A stretch of 64,000 nt of DNA, taken from IMG/VR virus record IMGVR_UViG_3300048586_000548, positions 1 through 64,000 of that record; one strand, written 5' to 3'. This document shows positions 14,741-21,696 of the stretch, piece by piece; the first letter of the stretch is position 1, and each line of letters opens with the position of its first letter. Source of the DNA: a virus. A model generated the notes under the pieces. The model was not told the DNA's origin, ran no database searches, and saw nothing but the letters and a program-made list of their open reading frames with translations. The position numbers and the translations under genes were made by a program.

Positions 14741-14767
14741 ACGTACACCCTTACGAGGAGCGTACGT
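14741..14767 (+). promoter_or_regulatory. Leader hairpin presenting the ribosome site in its loop
   Basis: ACGTAC (14741-14746) pairs with GTACGT (14762-14767). The GAGGAG ribosome site lies in the loop and the 3' arm overlaps the GTG start at 14766. The same layout occurs at 30310-30340 behind another copy of the promoter-like element. Confidence 0.5.
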
Positions 14768-14981
14768 GGCGGACACCCCGGACCTGGTCAATCAGCCTCC
14801 GCACTACAAGACGGGCGGCATCGAAGTCATCGACTTCATCGAAGCCAAGCAGCTGGACTTTCACTGCGGCAACGTAGTGAAATATGTGGCACGTGCCGCC
14901 CACAAGGGCGCCGAGCTGCAAGACCTCGAAAAAGCGCGATGGTACTTGAACCGCGCCATCGCCAAGCGGGGTGGCGCATGA
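14766..14981 (+). CDS. DUF3310 protein
   Basis: A 71-residue protein with P-P-H-Y-K-T-G-G-I-E-V-I-D, F-H-C-G-N-V-V-K-Y-V-A-R-A and D-L-E-K-A-R-W-Y-L, the full signature of phage DUF3310 (SaV-like) proteins. These are common in phage nucleotide and replication modules but have no proven activity. GTG at 14766 is chosen because GAGGAG lies just upstream and the family starts near this point. Confidence 0.88.
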   Translation: MADTPDLVNQPPHYKTGGIEVIDFIEAKQLDFHCGNVVKYVARAAHKGAELQDLEKARWYLNRAIAKRGGA

Positions 14982-15073
14982 TGGCCCATCTCGTGGTGTT
15001 CGGCGGCGTCGTGTTCGTGGTGAGCCTGCTCATCCGAATCGCGCGCGTGCTGGGCGCCAACAACCCTCGTTAA
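14978..15073 (+). CDS. 31-residue single-span membrane protein
   Basis: ATG in an ATGA overlap with DUF3310. It has one strongly hydrophobic segment (V-V-F-G-G-V-V-F-V-V-S-L-L-I) followed by basic residues, which predicts a single membrane span. AAAAGGAGC for the next gene follows directly. Function unknown. Confidence 0.55.
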   Translation: MMAHLVVFGGVVFVVSLLIRIARVLGANNPR

Positions 15074-15085
15074 AAGGAGCTTTGC

Positions 15086-15319
15086 ATGGGCGTCGTTGCC
15101 CTGACCAAGCACCCGCCCGGACTGGTGCGGGACATTTCGACCTGGTTTGATCGCGATCGGGGCGCCTTGATTGCCACGGCGCTGCTCGTGCGGGTGATCG
15201 CGGACATCGCCCTGCGTCCCGATTTCGCCGGGACCCCGCGCTTGGCGTTCCTGCTGTTCATCGCCGCCAGCGCGTACGTGCTGCTGCGGCCCTGGGGCCG
15301 CACGGTGCTCGATGACTAG
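15086..15319 (+). CDS. Small membrane protein (77 aa)
   Basis: Good ribosome site (AAAAGGAG). Two hydrophobic segments, around residues 27-42 and 52-68, linked by a short Asp/Pro loop, with a basic N-terminus. Probably a two-span membrane protein. Overlaps the CREST-like gene by eight bases, so the two are likely co-translated. Confidence 0.6.
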   Translation: MGVVALTKHPPGLVRDISTWFDRDRGALIATALLVRVIADIALRPDFAGTPRLAFLLFIAASAYVLLRPWGRTVLDD

Positions 15320-15944
15320 CTGGCTCGCCGACACCGCGGACTGCGATCGGCGCATTGCCCGCGGGCAGTGGGGCGAGGACCGACTGCGCAACAGCTGTCG
15401 CTGGCCGGTGGGCCCCTGGAACACGGCCAGCAACCTCGCCTACGTGGTGGCCGGGGCGGTGGTGTACTGGCAACGGCCGGGTGCCGCCGCCGCGGTGATG
15501 GCGCTGGCCCTGGTGGCGTTGGGGCTTGGCAGTGCCGCGTACCACGCGTGGAAAACGCTGTGGGCGAACCGCCTGGACCACATCGGGATGTACCTGGTGT
15601 TCGGGGCGTTGCCGATGTACGCCATGGCCCCCGACCACCCCGCCACGCCCTGGCTGATGGCCACGACCGGCATCGGGCTGGTGGTGCTCTTCATCTACGT
15701 CTCGCCGCAGGTGTCGATGGACATCCAGATGGCCCTGCTGTTCTGGTTCAGCGGGCTGCCTGCATTGCTGCTGGGCGACACCCTGCTGGCCGCCACGGGC
15801 ATCGGCTGCTTCGTCGTGAGCTACGCGGCGTGGCACCTGGATCGTCGCCCAACGCCCGCGCTGGGCCGTTACGGCCACGCAGTGTGGCATCTGGGGACCG
15901 CCGCAGGCATTCCCCTCTTATTCCTCGCACGGAAGGCACTATGA
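15312..15944 (+). CDS. CREST/alkaline-ceramidase-like membrane hydrolase
   Basis: A 210-residue, about seven-span membrane protein. It shows the CREST (ceramidase, PAQR, Per1, SID-1, TMEM8) motif order: N-T-A-S-N (37-41), G-L-G-S-A-A-Y-H (71-78), Asp89 in L-D-H-I-G-M, and a C-terminal H-x-x-x-H (189/193) in G-H-A-V-W-H. In the family these hold a zinc for amide or ester hydrolysis of lipids. Presence in a phage is unusual; altering or sensing host membrane lipids is one possibility. It sits in a membrane-protein cluster behind promoter-like copy B. Confidence 0.75.
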   Translation: MTSWLADTADCDRRIARGQWGEDRLRNSCRWPVGPWNTASNLAYVVAGAVVYWQRPGAAAAVMALALVALGLGSAAYHAWKTLWANRLDHIGMYLVFGALPMYAMAPDHPATPWLMATTGIGLVVLFIYVSPQVSMDIQMALLFWFSGLPALLLGDTLLAATGIGCFVVSYAAWHLDRRPTPALGRYGHAVWHLGTAAGIPLLFLARKAL

Positions 15945-16072
15945 CTCCCGAGCTCGCTGCCCGCGTGGCGGCCATTGACGCGGAACTGGTGCGCCGGTCC
16001 CAAACCGGCGAAGGCGGACTCATACCGCTGGCTCGAGAGCGCGGGGCGCTACTGCGCGCGGAGGCCGCATGA
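15941..16072 (+). CDS. Small hypothetical protein (43 aa)
   Basis: ATGA overlaps at both ends link it to the CREST-like gene and to 16069. The product is a single amphipathic, Arg/Glu-rich helix pair. Too short to classify. Confidence 0.5.
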   Translation: MTPELAARVAAIDAELVRRSQTGEGGLIPLARERGALLRAEAA

Positions 16073-16308
16073 CCTGGAAACTGCTGGGACGCTCGCCCGA
16101 CGACAGTGAAGACGCGTACATGCACGTCGTGGCCCTGGAGAACGGGGCGCTGCTGTGCCTGAACGTGTACATCCCGGTGGAAGACCACGACGGCTGCGCT
16201 GCACTGGAAGTGCTGGTGCGGGATGCGGACGGCGGCACGGTGTTCGACCGCTACAGCGACGCCGTGCCGCGTACTGCGGCCTTGGCAATGGCGGGGTTGT
16301 CCACATGA
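16069..16308 (+). CDS. ALAM-family paralogue 1 (79 aa)
   Basis: Begins M-T-W, has A-L-E-N-G-A-L-L-C-L-N-V, a D-A-D-G-G-T-V strand and ends A-A-L-A-M-A-G-L. The next gene has the same plan, and 17170 and 17477 share the C-terminal A-x-A-M-T-G-A-P. Together they form a second duplicated family in this operon. Function unknown. Confidence 0.65.
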   Translation: MTWKLLGRSPDDSEDAYMHVVALENGALLCLNVYIPVEDHDGCAALEVLVRDADGGTVFDRYSDAVPRTAALAMAGLST

Positions 16309-16538
16309 CCTGGTTACCACCCGTCATCGACGATGATGATCGTGTGTTCGAGCGCACCGTCAAGCTAGGGGGCGGGTACGAACTGCGGCTGGCGTTGTGC
16401 ATTCCGCATAACGAGTGTCCAGACTCTACGACGCTGAATACCTACCTGGTCGCCTCCGACGGCACGCTGGTCAACGACGCGCATTACGACTGTGTCTCAC
16501 GCGCTGTTGCGCTTGCTATGGCGGGGGTGCGCAAATGA
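16305..16538 (+). CDS. ALAM-family paralogue 2 (77 aa)
   Basis: Starts M-T-W in an ATGA overlap. Aligns to 16069 along G-G-G-Y-E-L-R-L-A-L, V-A-S-D-G-T-L-V and the terminal A-V-A-L-A-M-A-G-V. A run of four aspartates follows the start. No family known outside this window to me. Confidence 0.65.
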   Translation: MTWLPPVIDDDDRVFERTVKLGGGYELRLALCIPHNECPDSTTLNTYLVASDGTLVNDAHYDCVSRAVALAMAGVRK

Positions 16539-16777
16539 CGGCGCTCGCCCCGCCGCGCGGGCCGGTGCCCCCGGCGCGGCTCCCTATCGCACGCTGGTGG
16601 GCCGAGCCCGACCCCGCGTACGTCAGCATTGAACCTGTCACGCGCTGGGAAGAAGTCAACCAGTGGGGCCACACCGTGGCCCTGCGGGTGAATCACCGCC
16701 TGAGCGCTGAGCTTACGCGCCGGTTCCCGGACGCCAGCTACCCGCCGGGATTCCCCGCCATTTCCCTGACCACCTGA
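16535..16777 (+). CDS. Small hypothetical protein (80 aa)
   Basis: ATGA-coupled. Proline-rich N-terminal 20 residues, then a short mixed domain containing a W-G-H-T-V-A-L-R-V strand. Not similar to the flanking paralogues. Function unknown. Confidence 0.5.
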   Translation: MTALAPPRGPVPPARLPIARWWAEPDPAYVSIEPVTRWEEVNQWGHTVALRVNHRLSAELTRRFPDASYPPGFPAISLTT

Positions 16778-16784
16778 GGTTGGC

Positions 16785-16970
16785 ATGCCGTGGTACACCG
16801 TGCGCTACCGCGAGGTGGCGGATTACAGCGTGGACGTTGAAGCCGCGTCCCCCGAGCAAGCCGCTGAGTCGGTCCGCTCGGACGATTTCCCGCAGGGGGT
16901 CACCGTGCTGGAGTCGCTCGACGAGCGCGTGATCTACGACGTGGAACCCTGCGACCCGGTGGCGGGCTAA
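16785..16970 (+). CDS. Small beta-alpha protein (61 aa)
   Basis: Pattern of a strand with alternating Tyr/Val (Y-T-V-R-Y-R-E-V, Y-S-V-D-V-E-A), then a helix P-E-Q-A-A-E-S-V, then a strand. This is a common phage small-protein plan, shared with 16971 and 20963. Adjacent to 16971 without a gap. No function known. Confidence 0.6.
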   Translation: MPWYTVRYREVADYSVDVEAASPEQAAESVRSDDFPQGVTVLESLDERVIYDVEPCDPVAG

Positions 16971-17177
16971 ATGCGCACCGCGCGCGCCAAGCCCACGAAG
17001 CAGTTCGAGATACGCGTCACGGAGAGCCGTGAGTATTGGATCACGGTCGACGCGGTGGACAAGGGCGATGCACTACGGCAGGCGTGGGCGATGCAGGGGG
17101 CACTGGACCCCAACGACGCCAATGAGATCCACTTCCACAACGTCGAGTTGATACACGAAGAGGACGACGATGACTGA
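16971..17177 (+). CDS. Small beta-alpha protein, acidic tail (68 aa)
   Basis: Basic N-terminus, then F-E-I-R-V-T and Y-W-I-T-V-D-A strands followed by a G-D-A-L-R-Q-A-W helix, like 16785. The C-terminus ends in Glu-Glu and four Asp. Overlaps 17170 by eight bases. Confidence 0.6.
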   Translation: MRTARAKPTKQFEIRVTESREYWITVDAVDKGDALRQAWAMQGALDPNDANEIHFHNVELIHEEDDDD

Positions 17178-17490
17178 CTTGCTGACAACCATGCACGCCA
17201 CCCTGGGCGGTGCCCCACCCCAGCAGGTGTGGTACCTCGAGGCGCGTTCGGACGAATTCGACGACTACGTCTGCGAACTACCCGACCACAACGAGCGGGG
17301 CGGCTACGTGCGGATCACCATCGAGTATGAGGACGGCACGGACGAGGCGCTGAATGCGAGCGTGGCGCTGGTGCTGAATTCCATCCACGGTGAGGAGATC
17401 GCGGAGTGCTACGGCACGCTGTCGCTGGAGCACGCGCTCGCGATGACGGGTGCTCCGGCGGTGCGGACGGTGTCCAATGGCCACACCTGA
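17170..17490 (+). CDS. ALAM-family paralogue 3 with N-terminal tag (106 aa)
   Basis: Carries two shared modules: an N-terminal M-T-D-L-L-T-T-M-H-A-T-L-G-G helix matching the terminal tag on many neighbours, and a C-terminal L-E-H-A-L-A-M-T-G-A-P as in 17477. The centre is a beta-rich I-T-I-E-Y-E-D-G-T domain. It therefore links the tag-bearing and ALAM families. Confidence 0.65.
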   Translation: MTDLLTTMHATLGGAPPQQVWYLEARSDEFDDYVCELPDHNERGGYVRITIEYEDGTDEALNASVALVLNSIHGEEIAECYGTLSLEHALAMTGAPAVRTVSNGHT

Positions 17491-17989
17491 CCCGGAGCAG
17501 TATGTGCCGACGATGACACGCTTTGTCACCAAGGCGGACTGTTACAACGACGGCGGCAGCTGCCACGTCGCCGTCAAGAGTGCCCAGGGGCAGGTGACGA
17601 CCGTCGTGACCCACGACCCTGCGACCGACACCGAGCACGTCCGCGTGACACACGCGTTCTTTGACGGCACCACGCCGACGCGTGTGGTGTACGAGGGTCC
17701 GCTCGGTCCCACGCCCGTCACCTCCCGCTGGACCCTCGCGCTCGAGGACGGCATGGTCTTGGAATACAAGATCTGGATGGACGAGCAGGACACGCTCGGC
17801 GGTTGGCTCTCGGTGTGGCTGACCTACGCCGACGACGGCATGCTGGAGGAAGCGTCGATGGGCCTCACCCTTCAGAACGACGCCACCGGCAAGGTGCTCA
17901 CCGAGATGTCAACGAACCTGGGCCTGGACGCCGCTGTCGCCATGACCGGGGCGCCCGTGTACCGCGAGCCGACGTGGGTCACGCTGTGA
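17477..17989 (+). CDS. ALAM-family paralogue 4 (170 aa)
   Basis: The longest member. The second half follows the family plan: L-A-L-E-D-G-M-V-L-E-Y-K-I-W, G-G-W-L-S-V-W-L-T, then L-D-A-A-V-A-M-T-G-A-P. The N-terminal half is a separate beta-rich domain with two cysteines. ATG 17477 overlaps the previous gene by 14 bases. GTG at 17504, seven bases after GGAG, is an alternative start. Confidence 0.65.
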   Translation: MATPDPEQYVPTMTRFVTKADCYNDGGSCHVAVKSAQGQVTTVVTHDPATDTEHVRVTHAFFDGTTPTRVVYEGPLGPTPVTSRWTLALEDGMVLEYKIWMDEQDTLGGWLSVWLTYADDGMLEEASMGLTLQNDATGKVLTEMSTNLGLDAAVAMTGAPVYREPTWVTL

Positions 17990-18270
17990 CCCACCGCACC
18001 GTATGGTGGCATAACTACTTCGAGTTCGCCACCCGGGAAGAAGCGGACGCCTTCATGGACGGCATTCGCGTGGGGAGCGGCGAAGACGTCGCCGCCACCG
18101 CGAGTCCCCGCCCGGGGACCACGGCATGGGTGGTGGTGACGTGCGACCCGAACGACCCGTACGACCCGCGCGAGCATCCACAACACGTCCGCGCCGAGCA
18201 AGACGCCCTGGCCAAGCTGCTCGTCACGGGGTTGTGGTCGAACTGCCTGCCGCCGCAGGAAACTGAGTAG
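17986..18270 (+). CDS. Hypothetical protein (94 aa)
   Basis: GTG in a GTGA overlap. Opens with aromatic-rich T-V-W-W-H-N-Y-F-E-F and has R-E-E-A-D-A-F helix and W-V-V-V-T-C-D strand, the small beta-alpha plan again. Last gene before the hairpin at 18287. Function unknown. Confidence 0.6.
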   Translation: MTHRTVWWHNYFEFATREEADAFMDGIRVGSGEDVAATASPRPGTTAWVVVTCDPNDPYDPREHPQHVRAEQDALAKLLVTGLWSNCLPPQETE

Positions 18271-18286
18271 TGAGCCCCACCCCCGC

Positions 18287-18330
18287 GCTTCGAGTCCGTC
18301 GGCTTCGGCGTGCGCCGACGTCCTCGAAGC
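18287..18330 (+). promoter_or_regulatory. Two-tier hairpin before the helicase gene
   Basis: GCTTCGAG (18287-18294) pairs with CTCGAAGC (18323-18330), and inside it GTCGGC (18298-18303) pairs with GCCGAC (18314-18319), separated by a symmetric 3-base internal loop. TTTGGAG, the helicase ribosome site, follows at once. It could end the upstream operon or control helicase translation; there is no long U-run. Confidence 0.6.
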
Positions 18331-18342
18331 TTTGGAGTGTTC

Positions 18343-20241
18343 GTGTCCGCTACTGATCCCCTACCCTTTGGCAAGTTCGCTGGGCGTACCCTCGCCAGTT
18401 TGGCGCAAGGCGCCGAGGGCGAGCAAGGCTACGTCCGGTGGATGGCCGCCAACTTTCGGGACGGCCCCTGGAAGCAGGCGGCCACCGACGCGTTGGCGGT
18501 ACAGGTCGACGCCGAGCCGATCGCCGCCACGACCTTGCAGGTCGGGTGCGTCGACGACCGGATGGCCTGGATCGACTACCCCTACGACCCCGCGGTGACC
18601 GCCGCGCTGCGGAGCGCCATCGATGGGCTGAACTGGCACCGCGCCTCGCGCCGGTGGCTCTTCCCCCGGGCGCAGCTGCTGCGTCTGCTGGATCGCGTGC
18701 AGGCGCTGGGGCACGCGGTCGATTTGACCACGGAGGCTGCGGACGCAGTAGCGGCGGAACGCGCGCGCCGTGCGACCCTCGACACCATCCGGGCGCAGGG
18801 GTCCAGTGGACTGCAGGTGCCCACGGTGCTGCCGTTGTTTCCGTTCCAGACCGTCGGCGTCGAATTTGTCCTGGCTGCTGGGGGTCGCGCCGCAATCACG
18901 GACGAGATGGGCCTCGGCAAGACCCCGCAAGGTATTGGCGTCTGCTTGATGCTGTCCCAGCAGCAGCAGATCGAACGCACGTTGGTCCTCTGCCCCGCGT
19001 CGCTGAAGATCAATTGGTACCGGGAGTTCCGCAAATTCGCGGATCTCGAGGCTACGATCTGGTCCGGCAAGAAGGTCGTGGGCGACCGCACCGGGCCCGT
19101 GCATATCGTGAACTACGACATCTTCCCCCGGTTCCGGGAAGAGTTCGAGGAGCTGGGCATTGACTTGCTCATCGCCGACGAAGCCCACTACCTGAAAAAC
19201 GGCGACAGCCTGCGCACCCAAGCGGTGTTCGGCGGCACCAACAAGAAGCGGAAGCGCGTGGCGCCGTTTGCGGTACCCTACGCGGTGTTGCTGACCGGCA
19301 CCCCGGTGTTGAACCGGCCCGGCGAGATGTACTCGCTGCTGCACTACTTGTATCCCGATCGGTTTCCGGACTGGTACTCCTTCGCCAACCGGTACGGCGC
19401 CTTTCCGCCAGGCAACCTGCGCGGGCTGCCCAGCACTCCGCGGAACCTGGACGAACTGCACGAGCGCACCAAGGACGTCGTGATCCGCCGCCGCAAGGCG
19501 GAGGTCATGCCGGAGCTGCCGCCGCTGCTGGTCAGCGAGCTGTACGTCGAGTTGTCCGCCACGCAGCGCAAGGCCTATCAGCGCCTGCTGGGAGACCTTG
19601 CCACCGAGTGGACCAAGGACGCCAAGGCCAAGCGTCGGCCGTCGCTGCAGCAGCTGCAAGTGCTGACCGCATTCTTGAACGAAGTCAAGCTCGTCAAGGT
19701 GCGGGAGCTGCTGGCGGAATTGCTGGCGGATGAGGGCCGACAAGTCCTGGTGTTCTGCACCCGTCTGGCTCCGCTGCAAGCGCTGCGACAAGAGCTCGGC
19801 GACCAGGCGATGTACATCGACGGCAAGATGTCCCCCACCGCGCGGATGGCAGAAGTCGACCGCTTCCAGGCGGGGTTGGCCCGCGCGGCGCTGCTGTCGA
19901 TCCGGGCCGCCGGGGTCGGGTTGACCCTGACCAACGCCGACGTGGGCATCTTCATCGACCAGGACTTTGTTCCGGCGACGCACCAGCAGGCCGAGGCCCG
20001 CGCCCACCGGTTTGGGCAGGTCAACCCCGTGAACATGTACTACGTGCTGGTCGACGATACGATCGACATCGACTTGCGTGCCTTGCTGGCGGAAAAGCTG
20101 CTGGTGACCAGCCAGGTCACGGACGGTATGGCCGAAGACTCGGCCCGGCTGCAGTCGGTCTTCACCGACTTCGTGCGCCGCTTGCGCGCGCGCTACACCC
20201 AATTTGCCGAGGTCTTGGACCCGGGAGACAATGATGACTGA
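18343..20241 (+). CDS. SNF2-family DNA helicase, SMARCAL1-like
   Basis: A 632-residue SF2 translocase. The N-terminus has F-G-K-F-A-G-R-T-L with Y-V-R-W-M, a small module also found at the C-end of ExoX-like nucleases. Next comes a stretch like a HARP domain (Y-P-Y-D-P ... L-N-W-H ... R-R-W-L-F-P), as in the annealing helicase SMARCAL1. Helicase motifs follow: D-E-M-G-L-G-K-T, D-E-A-H, L-T-G-T-P and A-R-A-H-R-F-G-Q. GTG 18343 is chosen for its TTGGAG site. Likely acts in phage replication or fork repair. Confidence 0.9.
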   Translation: MSATDPLPFGKFAGRTLASLAQGAEGEQGYVRWMAANFRDGPWKQAATDALAVQVDAEPIAATTLQVGCVDDRMAWIDYPYDPAVTAALRSAIDGLNWHRASRRWLFPRAQLLRLLDRVQALGHAVDLTTEAADAVAAERARRATLDTIRAQGSSGLQVPTVLPLFPFQTVGVEFVLAAGGRAAITDEMGLGKTPQGIGVCLMLSQQQQIERTLVLCPASLKINWYREFRKFADLEATIWSGKKVVGDRTGPVHIVNYDIFPRFREEFEELGIDLLIADEAHYLKNGDSLRTQAVFGGTNKKRKRVAPFAVPYAVLLTGTPVLNRPGEMYSLLHYLYPDRFPDWYSFANRYGAFPPGNLRGLPSTPRNLDELHERTKDVVIRRRKAEVMPELPPLLVSELYVELSATQRKAYQRLLGDLATEWTKDAKAKRRPSLQQLQVLTAFLNEVKLVKVRELLAELLADEGRQVLVFCTRLAPLQALRQELGDQAMYIDGKMSPTARMAEVDRFQAGLARAALLSIRAAGVGLTLTNADVGIFIDQDFVPATHQQAEARAHRFGQVNPVNMYYVLVDDTIDIDLRALLAEKLLVTSQVTDGMAEDSARLQSVFTDFVRRLRARYTQFAEVLDPGDNDD

Positions 20242-20572
20242 TCTGGTCCAGGCGGTGAGCAACGCCCTGAACCCCAAGCCGGTCGAGCGCCTGCGCTCGT
20301 TCCGCATGAGTGTGGTCGGGGAGCTCTGCTTCACGGTGTACGCCAAGAACGCCGACGATGCGGTTACGCAGGGAGAGCGCGTGCTGGAATACTTGGACGA
20401 CATCGATCTGATGCCGCCGGTGTCGCTGTCTCCAGCCGACGCCGCTGCGTATGGCCTGAACCCATGCGCCATGCACCTTATGGCGTATCACGCTCCGTAC
20501 ACGGAGCCTGTCGTCGCGGAGTACAACCCGGATGACGACTGGACTGAGGACGACTGGGAGGTTTTCCCATGA
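20234..20572 (+). CDS. DDA-family paralogue 1 with N-terminal tag (112 aa)
   Basis: N-terminal M-T-D-L-V-Q-A-V-S-N-A-L-N helix, then strands and an N-A-D-D-A-V-T-Q-G-E-R-V-L helix. 21371 and 22353 have the same order and lie nearby, forming a third duplicated family. ATG 20234 is preferred over the adjacent ATG 20231 because GGGAG then lies six bases away. Coupled to the helicase by overlap. Confidence 0.65.
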   Translation: MTDLVQAVSNALNPKPVERLRSFRMSVVGELCFTVYAKNADDAVTQGERVLEYLDDIDLMPPVSLSPADAAAYGLNPCAMHLMAYHAPYTEPVVAEYNPDDDWTEDDWEVFP

Positions 20573-20760
20573 AGCCCGCCCAGCTGGTGGCCCTCGCGAT
20601 TGCCATCGCCGACGCGCTCGACCGCGCGGACTTGTTGAACCACCAACGGACGGACGATCCGGCGGGGGAGGCGATTGACGTGGTGCACGGCGTCCTGGTC
20701 CGCGTTGCGAAGCAGAAGAAGAAGAAGAAGAAGAAGAAGAAGAAGGGGAACACCTCATGA
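20569..20760 (+). CDS. Small protein with ten-lysine tail (63 aa)
   Basis: Begins with a helical A-L-A-I-A-I-A-D-A-L segment and ends with ten consecutive lysines (residues 50-59) encoded by uninterrupted AAG codons (20716-20745), then G-N-T-S. A pure triplet repeat of this kind is prone to slippage, so the tail length may vary. A polylysine tail suggests binding to nucleic acid or acidic partners. Coupled on both sides. Confidence 0.6.
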   Translation: MKPAQLVALAIAIADALDRADLLNHQRTDDPAGEAIDVVHGVLVRVAKQKKKKKKKKKKGNTS

Positions 20761-20981
20761 ACACCGGACTGCTCAAGGGGTGGCAGTGCCCATCCTGCGG
20801 AAACACGGCCAGCTTCGAGGTGACCGCGGTGTGTACGGTGGTGCTGGCGGATTCCGGTGCGGCGCAGGTGCTGGACTGGAATCCTCGCTACGAAAACGCA
20901 GTGTGTAGCGGATGTGGGATGACAGGTGTGTCCGAAGATTTTCACCAACGAGAGGATGGGCCATGCCTAAGTTCGCCGTGA
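20757..20981 (+). CDS. Zinc-ribbon protein (74 aa)
   Basis: Two C-x-x-C knuckles (C-P-S-C near residue 11 and C-S-G-C near residue 51) frame a short beta-rich region, the usual layout of a zinc ribbon. The C-terminal end overlaps the next gene by 19 bases. Probably binds nucleic acid or protein; no more can be said. Confidence 0.65.
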   Translation: MNTGLLKGWQCPSCGNTASFEVTAVCTVVLADSGAAQVLDWNPRYENAVCSGCGMTGVSEDFHQREDGPCLSSP

Positions 20982-21220
20982 CCATGCTGGTCACCGAAGA
21001 GTTTCGCGCGGTGATCGACGCGCCCAACGAGCAGCTGGCGATGGCCAAGCTCGAGGATCTCCGCTGCCAGGGAAGCGTGGACGACTACTTTTTCACCACG
21101 CCCGACGTGGAACACGACGCGGAGCGGCTGGAGGATGACAGCGACGACGTGCCAGACGAGGTGGTCCTCGAAGACGACGCCGAGGACCTGCGCGCCAACT
21201 ACGACTGGATGTGTGGCTGA
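20963..21220 (+). CDS. Small beta-alpha protein with acidic tail (85 aa)
   Basis: F-A-V-T-M-L-V-T strand, A-V-I-D-A-P-N-E-Q-L-A-M-A-K-L helix: the same plan as 16785 and 16971. The second half is dominated by Asp/Glu. AGAGGA precedes the ATG. Function unknown. Confidence 0.6.
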   Translation: MPKFAVTMLVTEEFRAVIDAPNEQLAMAKLEDLRCQGSVDDYFFTTPDVEHDAERLEDDSDDVPDEVVLEDDAEDLRANYDWMCG

Positions 21221-21381
21221 TGTCGGATCCCAACACCCCACCTGAGGGCGTCGACTACTGGGCCGACGATCCCCAGCACCCGGTCGCGGAATGGCAAATC
21301 GAAGTCGCAGATGGCGACACCCGCCAGGGGTACTGGGCGTGGGTCGCTGTGCGGCGACTGTTGTGTGCCGATGACGATTGA
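21220..21381 (+). CDS. Small acidic protein (53 aa)
   Basis: ATG shares a base with the preceding TGA. Acidic, with several tryptophans (G-Y-W-A-W-V-A-V), ending in Ala followed by three Asp. Its end overlaps the next gene by 11 bases. Supported only by tight packing and codon pattern. Confidence 0.5.
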   Translation: MSDPNTPPEGVDYWADDPQHPVAEWQIEVADGDTRQGYWAWVAVRRLLCADDD

Positions 21382-21682
21382 TCTCCAGGACCCGCTGATC
21401 GCGGCGTTGTGCGGGCAATTCGAGATCCCCACGCACGCGCGGACCTACCAGGTGGTGCTCCCGAGCGAGCTCACGTTCGTGGTCTCCGCGTTCAACAGCG
21501 ACGATGCGCTCGCGCAGGGCTTGCGGGTTGCCGCGACGCTGCACGCCTTGGGGCGCGGGCCCGCGTGGCTCGACCTGCCCAAGCTGGCCGCGGCGCAGCA
21601 TGACGTCCGGCTCGCGCGCTTCCTGGCGTCGGCGATGCCCCTCCCCAACGCCGTTCCGGCGGCGGTCACCTTGCTCCCTTAA
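21371..21682 (+). CDS. DDA-family paralogue 2 with N-terminal tag (103 aa)
   Basis: N-terminal D-L-Q-D-P-L-I-A-A-L helix, L-T-F-V-V-S-A-F strand and N-S-D-D-A-L-A-Q-G-L-R-V helix align with 20234 and 22353. Function unknown; the conserved S/A-x-D-D-A-x-x-Q helix is the family marker. Confidence 0.65.
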   Translation: MTIDLQDPLIAALCGQFEIPTHARTYQVVLPSELTFVVSAFNSDDALAQGLRVAATLHALGRGPAWLDLPKLAAAQHDVRLARFLASAMPLPNAVPAAVTLLP

Positions 21683-21696
21683 CCCCCGAGCTGCCT

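Noticed and set aside
20673-20760. Phenylalanine- or serine-rich protein read from the AAG-repeat region on other frames
   Set aside because: These are by-products of the triplet repeat in shifted or opposite frames; the lysine frame is coupled to its neighbours.
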